From an uncultured Flavobacteriaceae bacterium (GTDB taxonomy: Bacteria > Bacteroidota > Bacteroidia > Flavobacteriales > Flavobacteriaceae): a stretch of 21,438 nt of DNA. The position numbers and the translations under genes were made by a program. Positions 16,169 through 21,438 of this stretch are shown here, one piece after another. How positions within the stretch are numbered: the stretch's first letter is position 1; every line of letters starts with the position of its first letter. The notes under the pieces are model-generated. The model ran no database searches and had not been told where the DNA came from. It saw nothing but the letters and a program-made list of their open reading frames with translations. Location: assembly GCA_913031655.1 (NCBI GenBank), contig CAJWFY010000009.1, forward strand, positions 1-21,438, given 5' to 3'.

Positions 16169-16750
16169 TTAAAGGTTTAGTACTCCCCTGTAATAATTTG
16201 TAAACTTATCTTTATTTGGCCATTTTCCAGATTTATCTCTTTCCGCATAAACTGCATAATATCTGTTGGTAAAATTCCGTAACAAAGGTCTTATACCCAA
16301 CTTAAAGGATGGATTTTTCCACAATTCTTTTTTAATTATTTTCCAACCAGCTTTTTCTAACAACATATCAAATTGCCATGGCTCAAATTCATGATAATGT
16401 CGGTCAAAAGGATCAGTTTCACTCTTATACGCCTTAGCAAACCATAAGTTTACCGGAACAGTCAAAAATATACTTTTAACTTGAAGATTATTAAGTAAAG
16501 GATAAGGTGAAACCAAATGTTCTAGTATTTCGAAACCAGTAACCATATCCACATCCTTTGGTAGTTTAATATTTGGGTTTTCATCTAAATCTTCTCCGCT
16601 GGTGTTATATACTTTATAGTCATTTTGCTTCATTATTTCAGAAAATGGATTAGCAACACCTAAATCATAAATAACAGATGGAGAAGGACATACTTCTTTC
16701 AACATTTTTAGGGTATGATCATACCTTTTTTTTGGAAAAATTTTATACAT
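16169..16750 (-). CDS. Class I SAM-dependent methyltransferase in glycan operon
   Basis: This 193-aa predicted cytoplasmic methyltransferase has the order expected of a class I SAM fold. VIYDLGVANPFSEIM (residues 26-40) is motif I, with a reduced glycine pattern. YNTSGEDLDENPN follows, then DMVTGFEILEHL (68-79) as the motif II/III region and IFLTVPVNLWF (94-104). The block DPFDRHYHEFEPWQFDMLLEKAGW (113-136) resembles the His-containing post-motif region of small sugar or lipid methyltransferases. Its start overlaps the YfhO stop by 8 bases, so it is translated within the glycan operon. It may methylate a sugar in the glycan, possibly a capping residue; that role is inferred from context only. 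Confidence 0.85.
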   Translation of the reverse strand: MYKIFPKKRYDHTLKMLKEVCPSPSVIYDLGVANPFSEIMKQNDYKVYNTSGEDLDENPNIKLPKDVDMVTGFEILEHLVSPYPLLNNLQVKSIFLTVPVNLWFAKAYKSETDPFDRHYHEFEPWQFDMLLEKAGWKIIKKELWKNPSFKLGIRPLLRNFTNRYYAVYAERDKSGKWPNKDKFTNYYRGVLNL

Positions 16751-19139
16751 TTTTTTTAATTAAAATAAATTTAATAATTATAAGTAATAATATTAAATAA
16801 GCGATTAAAGAAATATAAGAACCAGTGTGAACTACATCGGGTTTAAAAAGAAATTTTATATCATGATTACCTGTAGGAACAATTAGTCCTCTGAGTAAAT
16901 AGTTAACCCTATGATGATCAACTGGGGCATCATCAATATAGGCTTGCCAGCCATTTTTATAAAATGCTTCAGAAAAAACCACTAATTGATTTGATTTAGT
17001 TGAAGACTTGTATATCAATTCATTGGCTTTTCTAGAACTGAGAGTTATAGAGTTTAAATCGTTTAAAACAAAGTTATTATTGTTGAGAGCTTTAGCCTGA
17101 GTAACTAAAGTTGTTTGTAAATTAACTTCTACTAAATTAAGCAACTCTTGATTGTCATTTTCTACGATTATAGCTTTTTTAACAAACCATGCATTTCCTA
17201 AAGCATTAGAATTTCTAGTAACACCAATTGGATTTTCTGGATCGTTACTTATAATGTATTTGACATTGAGCATATTTAATACATCCAGATTGTTTTTTAC
17301 AATATAAAAATCATACAAATTTTGCATCCTTTTAGGCTTTGCAGCATGATATCCGGAAATAGACTTATGAAAGTATGATGTTCTAGCATTAGAAAATCCT
17401 CTTTCAGGTTCAAAAACTCTAAAATCTGAATTATCTTGTAAAATTGCTTTATCAGCTGTAGTTTTTATAAATGGAGAATTTACTGTTGAGTGACTTACAA
17501 ATTGATCAGCATTAACATACTTCTTGTCTATTTGCCATAAATCAATAATTACTAAAGCAATTATTGAATAGATGGCTAAATTCTTTTTAATAAATTGTTT
17601 TGAGTATATAAAAAGAATAGAAAATATTACACTAATAAATATAAAAGATCTCAAGCTATCTTCTTTGAGTAAAATTTTTCTTTCCTCAATAACAAGATTT
17701 AAAATTTCTGGATAGTCAGAAAATATTTCAAAATTAGATTTGAAATCAAATAAATTACCTCCAAAAAAATACAAGCCTAATGAAATAAAACCAAGAATTA
17801 GTCCAGAAAAATACAGTGCCCTTGTCTTTAATGAATTTTCGATAGTGTTTGAGAAAAACTTTTGAAGACCAAATACAGCTAAAAGAGGAATACAAAACTC
17901 AAGTATAATTTGAATTGATGAAACCGCTCTAAACTTATCATAAAAAGGGAAATAGTCAATCATTAAGTCCGTTAAAAAAGATAAATTTTTTCCCCACGAA
18001 AGCATCAAAGAAACTACTATAGAAATCATTATCCACCTCATATTTAAACTCTTAACTAATAATAGACCGAGTAGAAAAACAAATAATACAGTAGCTCCCA
18101 AATAAGCAGGTGCTGCAACTATAGGTTGATCTCCCCAATACATTTTAGAATATTGATAGACTTGCTGACCCTGTTGAGGATCTAAAGATCTTATAAAGGT
18201 CATGAGTTTAGAGTCCTCTTTAATTCCCTCTGAACTAGAACCTCCCATAAATTTGGGAACGAAAAGATTCATACTCTCCAAAACACCATAACTATATTCT
18301 GTAATATAATTTTTATCTAAACCAGATGTGGATTCTTTTAATGAACCATCTGGATTTATTGTTATCTCATTTTCACTTCTGGTACTGAATTCGGAGTATT
18401 CAATTGTAGATAAAATACCTGGAGCATTCATTAAAACAGAAATTAAAACACTTGAAATAATAATAAGAAAAGAATTTATAAATGTTTTTAATTGATTCTT
18501 ATTTAGAGCACTATAGAAATAAACAGCTACCAACAACATCAACATTATCAAAGTATAATACGTCATTTGATAATGGTTGGAATGAATTTGAAGACCTAAA
18601 GAAAGTGATGTTATTATAAAACCTTCCAAATGCTTTTTATTTAAAATCATAATAAACCCAGAAACTATCAAAGGCATATAACCAAGAGCTAAAGCTTTGG
18701 TGTTATGACCAACTCCAATAATAATTATCAAATAAGTTGAAAAACCAAAAGCTATTGCTCCAAAAAGAGCATATTTATATTTTATATTCAGAGAAACTAT
18801 AAGTAAATAGAAAGAGAGCAAGTAAAGAAATAAATAATCAGCTGGTCTAGGTAAAAAACGTATTGACTGATCTAAAAACCTTAAAAAATCTAATGGATAA
18901 ATTGCACTAACCTGATATGAAGGCATACCTAAAAAAGCATTATCTAACCAAAACGGCTCTTCGTTAAACTCAGCTCTATGATCTACAATTTGTTTTGACA
19001 TTCCTAGAAACTGAGAAATATCAGATTGCTGTATGCCTTTATTTGATAATACTGGGTAGAAATACGCTAAAGAAAGTGATGCTAAAAAAATAATGCATAA
19101 TAAATGAGGTGCTATATTTTTTAAAAATTTTAAATACAT
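16743..19139 (-). CDS. YfhO family membrane protein (predicted GT-C-type glycosyltransferase)
   Basis: This 798-aa polytopic membrane protein has an N-terminal helix, then a periplasmic loop with KGIQQSDISQFLGM and EEPFWLDNAFLGMPSYQ, a run of about a dozen further helices, and a C-terminal soluble domain. That domain includes YHAAKPKRMQNLYDF, LNMLNVKYIISND, VFSEAFYKNGWQAYID and LRGLIVPTGNHDIKFLF, all characteristic of YfhO. In Gram-positive bacteria YfhO transfers sugars from a polyprenyl-phosphate donor to teichoic acid outside the membrane. Bacteroidota have no teichoic acid, so the acceptor here must differ. The acidic QSD in the first loop is the likely catalytic GT-C position. It begins 2 bases after the DUF4834 gene and overlaps the methyltransferase gene by 8 bases. 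Confidence 0.88.
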   Translation of the reverse strand: MYLKFLKNIAPHLLCIIFLASLSLAYFYPVLSNKGIQQSDISQFLGMSKQIVDHRAEFNEEPFWLDNAFLGMPSYQVSAIYPLDFLRFLDQSIRFLPRPADYLFLYLLSFYLLIVSLNIKYKYALFGAIAFGFSTYLIIIIGVGHNTKALALGYMPLIVSGFIMILNKKHLEGFIITSLSLGLQIHSNHYQMTYYTLIMLMLLVAVYFYSALNKNQLKTFINSFLIIISSVLISVLMNAPGILSTIEYSEFSTRSENEITINPDGSLKESTSGLDKNYITEYSYGVLESMNLFVPKFMGGSSSEGIKEDSKLMTFIRSLDPQQGQQVYQYSKMYWGDQPIVAAPAYLGATVLFVFLLGLLLVKSLNMRWIMISIVVSLMLSWGKNLSFLTDLMIDYFPFYDKFRAVSSIQIILEFCIPLLAVFGLQKFFSNTIENSLKTRALYFSGLILGFISLGLYFFGGNLFDFKSNFEIFSDYPEILNLVIEERKILLKEDSLRSFIFISVIFSILFIYSKQFIKKNLAIYSIIALVIIDLWQIDKKYVNADQFVSHSTVNSPFIKTTADKAILQDNSDFRVFEPERGFSNARTSYFHKSISGYHAAKPKRMQNLYDFYIVKNNLDVLNMLNVKYIISNDPENPIGVTRNSNALGNAWFVKKAIIVENDNQELLNLVEVNLQTTLVTQAKALNNNNFVLNDLNSITLSSRKANELIYKSSTKSNQLVVFSEAFYKNGWQAYIDDAPVDHHRVNYLLRGLIVPTGNHDIKFLFKPDVVHTGSYISLIAYLILLLIIIKFILIKKNV

Positions 19140-19141
19140 AT

Positions 19142-19366
19142 TTAGTCTAGTTCTTCAAAATCAACATATTCACCAACCTTTTCTTTTTTATTCTCCTTAG
19201 GTTTATCATGGGTTTTCTCTTTAAAACCAGTATTCATATTTTCAAATTTATTTTTCATCTTATTTTGAAATCTTTTTATTACAAAGGCTATTAAGTAAGG
19301 AGCTAACAGTCTTACTAAATAGGAAGAAATGATAAAAAATAAAATAATATATAAAAAAGTAAGCAT
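19142..19366 (-). CDS. DUF4834 family small membrane protein
   Basis: This 74-aa protein has one N-terminal hydrophobic helix (about residues 3-28, LTFLYIILFFIISSYLVRLL...), then a lysine-rich cytoplasmic stretch ending in the acidic GEYVDFEELD. That layout and tail match DUF4834, a small flavobacterial family of unknown function. It is the first gene of the six-gene minus-strand glycan operon, only 2 bases before YfhO. The conserved 'EYVDFEE' tail after a basic linker suggests a protein-binding peptide. Whether it helps YfhO or is merely cotranscribed cannot be told from sequence. Confidence 0.8.
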   Translation of the reverse strand: MLTFLYIILFFIISSYLVRLLAPYLIAFVIKRFQNKMKNKFENMNTGFKEKTHDKPKENKKEKVGEYVDFEELD

Positions 19367-19466
19367 GCTTATAATTTTAAACTAAGTAAAAATACAATTA
19401 ATGAGGTTAATTAATAATTCATTTTAGTGTTATTCAATAATATTTATTTTTATATCTTTTCATGCA

Positions 19467-20552
19467 ATGAAATCAATGTACACTTTTACCTTATGTCTAT
19501 TATTATGTTTTAAAGGATTTTCCCAGTACACTGAAACAATCAATTCCAATAGACCAGGATCATCGCAAGGAGCTTTTGCAGTAGGTAAAAACGTACTGCA
19601 ATTTGAAATGGGAGGAAAAATCAGTCAATTAAGTCATGAAAATTTAAAAAAATCAACAATTAATGAGTCTCAACTTAATTATACTATTCGATATGGATTT
19701 TTTAAAAATAAATTAGAATTAATAATTAACGGAGCATATAATCAAAATAAAAGCATAAATAAACTTATTAATGAAGATGAGATTGAAAGAAAATTTTTAA
19801 ATAAACAAACATTAGGTTTTAAATACTTGGTCTTCGATCCTTTTAAAAATAAAAAATGGCATAGTGTAAGTTTATTAAGTTGGAAAAAAAATAGAAATAT
19901 TAGACTGGTTGATTTTATTCCTGCAATTTCTGTTTACGCTGGTGTTAATTACATCCCTAAACAAGGATATAGCTACAACGATCCATTTACAGAAATTAAA
20001 AAAAATGCTGATTTCAGTATTTTTAAAAATCCGAAATGGAAAATATCTGAAAATACAATTAGCCCAAAAGCGAGTATAATAACACAGAACCATTTTATAG
20101 GAAAATGGGTGTTAGTCAACAACATTACTCTAGATAGAATAGGAGATAAATATCCTATTTTAAATCACATAACTACTCTTACTCATAATTTTAAAAACCC
20201 TAAGTGGTCTTCTTTTTTTGAATTCGAAATGATTAAAAATGATATATACGCAGATAATTATTATAAATTTGGACTTGCATTTTTACTAAACAGAAGTTAT
20301 CAATTTGATATAGGTGTAGGCACTAATATTAAAGACACTCCAAGAAACTTATTTTTTAAAATGGGTATGTCAACAAGATTAGACTGGTACAGTGATGAAA
20401 TACCAATTGATAAAGAAGAATTAAAAAAGCAAAAGAAAAAAAATAAAAAATTAAAAAAAGATGCTAAAGATTTAAGAAAATCAGATAAAAACAAAAAAAA
20501 ATCTGATAGAAAAGAAAAAAAAGCAATAAAAAAAGCAAATAGAAAAAAATGA
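19467..20552 (+). CDS. Outer-membrane 'transporter' (MetA-pathway/PF13557-like beta-barrel) with Lys-rich tail
   Basis: This 361-aa protein has an N-terminal signal peptide (MKSMYTFTLCLLLCFKGFSQ, cleavage likely after about residue 20). ETINSNRPGSSQGAFAVGKNVLQFE follows, the start typical of the small outer-membrane proteins that Flavobacteriia annotations call 'transporter' and that resemble PF13557. Later blocks FIPAISVYAGVNYI, ITQNHFIGKWVLVNNI and FEFEMIKNDIYADNYYKFGLAFLL fit a barrel of alternating strands. Residues 313-361 are an unusual basic tail with 23 Lys and 3 Arg in 49 residues. The ATG at 19467 gives the better signal peptide; ATG 19476 is possible. The stop overlaps the next start as ATGA. 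The substrate is unknown. The upstream 100-base divergent gap shows no convincing promoter; TATCTTTT at 19453-19460 is the nearest -7 match. Confidence 0.8.
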   Translation: MKSMYTFTLCLLLCFKGFSQYTETINSNRPGSSQGAFAVGKNVLQFEMGGKISQLSHENLKKSTINESQLNYTIRYGFFKNKLELIINGAYNQNKSINKLINEDEIERKFLNKQTLGFKYLVFDPFKNKKWHSVSLLSWKKNRNIRLVDFIPAISVYAGVNYIPKQGYSYNDPFTEIKKNADFSIFKNPKWKISENTISPKASIITQNHFIGKWVLVNNITLDRIGDKYPILNHITTLTHNFKNPKWSSFFEFEMIKNDIYADNYYKFGLAFLLNRSYQFDIGVGTNIKDTPRNLFFKMGMSTRLDWYSDEIPIDKEELKKQKKKNKKLKKDAKDLRKSDKNKKKSDRKEKKAIKKANRKK

Positions 20553-21438
20553 TTCTCATTAAAAAAGCAACATCGCTTGAAGATTATAAAGATTTTGTGA
20601 AATTTCCATTCAAACTTTACAAAAACTCTAAATACTGGGTCCCTCCTATTTCAAATGAAGAACTTGAAATGATGGATAAGACAAAAAACCCAGTCTTTAA
20701 AAATGCCGAAGCTGAGTATTTTTTAGCTTATAAAAATGATGAAATTGTTGGAAGAATTGCTGCAATAGTAAACTGGGTTGAAGTTAAAGAGCAAAATAAA
20801 AATAAAGTACGTTTTGGATGGTATGATGTGATTGATGATTTAGATGTTTCCAAGAAATTGATTGAAGCAGTTATAGATTTTGGAGAAAAAAGAAAGTTAT
20901 CTTTCATTGAAGGTCCTGTTGGTTTTTCTAATATGGATAAAGCTGGTTTACTGACTCATGGTTTTAATGAACTAAACACCATGATTACATGGTATCATAA
21001 TCCTTATCAAAAAGATCATCTGGAAAAATTAAAGATGAAAAAATTAGCTGAGTGGGTGGAATATAGGATTCAAATCTATAATGAAAATGAAGCTCCTGAA
21101 AAAGTGAAAAGATTTTCAGACATAATTATGAAACGTTACAATTTAAAACCACTAAATTTTAGGAAAACCAGTGAAATTGAACCTTATATTGACGAAATGT
21201 TTGATTTATTAAATAAGACCTATAACTCTTTACAAACATTTGTTCCAATTCAACAATACCAAGTTGATCATTACAAAGAAAGATATTTAAGATATATTCA
21301 TCCCGATTTCATCAAAAGTGTTGCTGATAAAGATGGGAACTTAATTGCGTTTGCCATTACTATGCCTTCTTTTTCTAGAGCATTAAAAAAAATGAATGGT
21401 AAAATGTTTCCATTTGGATTTTTAAGGATTCTTAAATC
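20549..21438 (+). CDS. GNAT-like acyltransferase family protein, N-terminal part (3' end outside window)
   Basis: This frame opens with ATG at 20549, overlapping the transporter stop by four bases (ATGA), and stays open to the window end, about 296 residues. Typical homologues in Flavobacteriia are about 370-390 aa, so roughly the last quarter is missing. The N-terminal part MILIKKATSLEDYKDFVKFPFKLYKNSKYWVPP, then FLAYKNDEIVGRIAAIVN (residues 58-75) and FIEGPVGFSNMDKAGLLTHGF (119-139), are the signature of this GNAT-related family. Some databases call it 'GTP cyclohydrolase', with no visible basis. The acetyl-CoA-binding strand is expected around EIVGRIAAIVN. It is probably soluble and cytoplasmic; the substrate is unknown. 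Tight coupling to the outer-membrane gene suggests coexpression. Confidence 0.82.
   Translation, partial: MILIKKATSLEDYKDFVKFPFKLYKNSKYWVPPISNEELEMMDKTKNPVFKNAEAEYFLAYKNDEIVGRIAAIVNWVEVKEQNKNKVRFGWYDVIDDLDVSKKLIEAVIDFGEKRKLSFIEGPVGFSNMDKAGLLTHGFNELNTMITWYHNPYQKDHLEKLKMKKLAEWVEYRIQIYNENEAPEKVKRFSDIIMKRYNLKPLNFRKTSEIEPYIDEMFDLLNKTYNSLQTFVPIQQYQVDHYKERYLRYIHPDFIKSVADKDGNLIAFAITMPSFSRALKKMNGKMFPFGFLRILK

Noticed and set aside
12273..19366. Glycan operon as a recently acquired genomic island
   Set aside because: Base composition and codon style match the flanking core genes, no mobility genes or tRNA flank it, and DUF4834-YfhO is native to Flavobacteriia.

Overview
The window looks like a chromosomal segment of a low-GC (about 30% by eye), streamlined member of the Flavobacteriia (phylum Bacteroidota), probably marine and possibly uncultured. 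The evidence is the gene families: a DUF5916 outer-membrane protein, TIGR02757, the flavobacterial HxH-less PyrC, DUF4834, YfhO, and an endonuclease III with no Fe-S cluster. Bacteroidota-type -7 promoter elements (TAnnTTTG) occur in some of the few intergenic gaps. Nineteen protein genes fill about 97.7% of the sequence. Non-coding gaps add up to roughly 500 bases and none exceeds 186 bases, so no stretch of more than 300 bases lacks a gene. I see no tRNA, rRNA, CRISPR array, insertion sequence or phage gene.

Layout: (1) Bases 1-5305, plus strand. The C-terminal part of a DUF5916 outer-membrane protein is followed by a LolD-like ABC ATPase and a TIGR02757/DUF2400 protein in one tight run. 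A second unit, with its own likely promoter, holds a dihydroorotase-family protein and an overlapping serine esterase. (2) Bases 5297-8024. A PhnP-like metallo-beta-lactamase-fold hydrolase (minus), a conserved cytoplasmic protein of unknown function of 479 aa (plus), and a BCP-type peroxiredoxin (minus). (3) Bases 8065-12283. A genome-maintenance cluster: endonuclease III (plus), an ECF sigma factor (minus) and UvrA (plus). With the neighbouring peroxiredoxin it makes an oxidative-stress and DNA-repair neighbourhood. (4) Bases 12273-19366, minus strand. One compact six-gene operon, in transcription order DUF4834, YfhO membrane protein, SAM methyltransferase, two GT4 glycosyltransferases and a Wzx/MATE-like flippase. 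It probably builds and exports a lipid-linked surface glycan. (5) Bases 19467-21438, plus strand. A small outer-membrane 'transporter' with a lysine-rich tail, coupled by ATGA to a GNAT-like protein that runs off the window.

Most of the window is ordinary core chromosome. The points most worth a second look are: the PyrC homologue that has lost most catalytic metal ligands; TIGR02757 carrying a Lys/Asp pair arranged like that of HhH-GPD DNA glycosylases; an endonuclease III without a single cysteine; tail-to-tail overlap at all four convergent gene pairs; and two GT4 enzymes in one operon that both lack the usual Glu of the donor-binding motif. I found no clearly new defence, mobile or RNA-based system.
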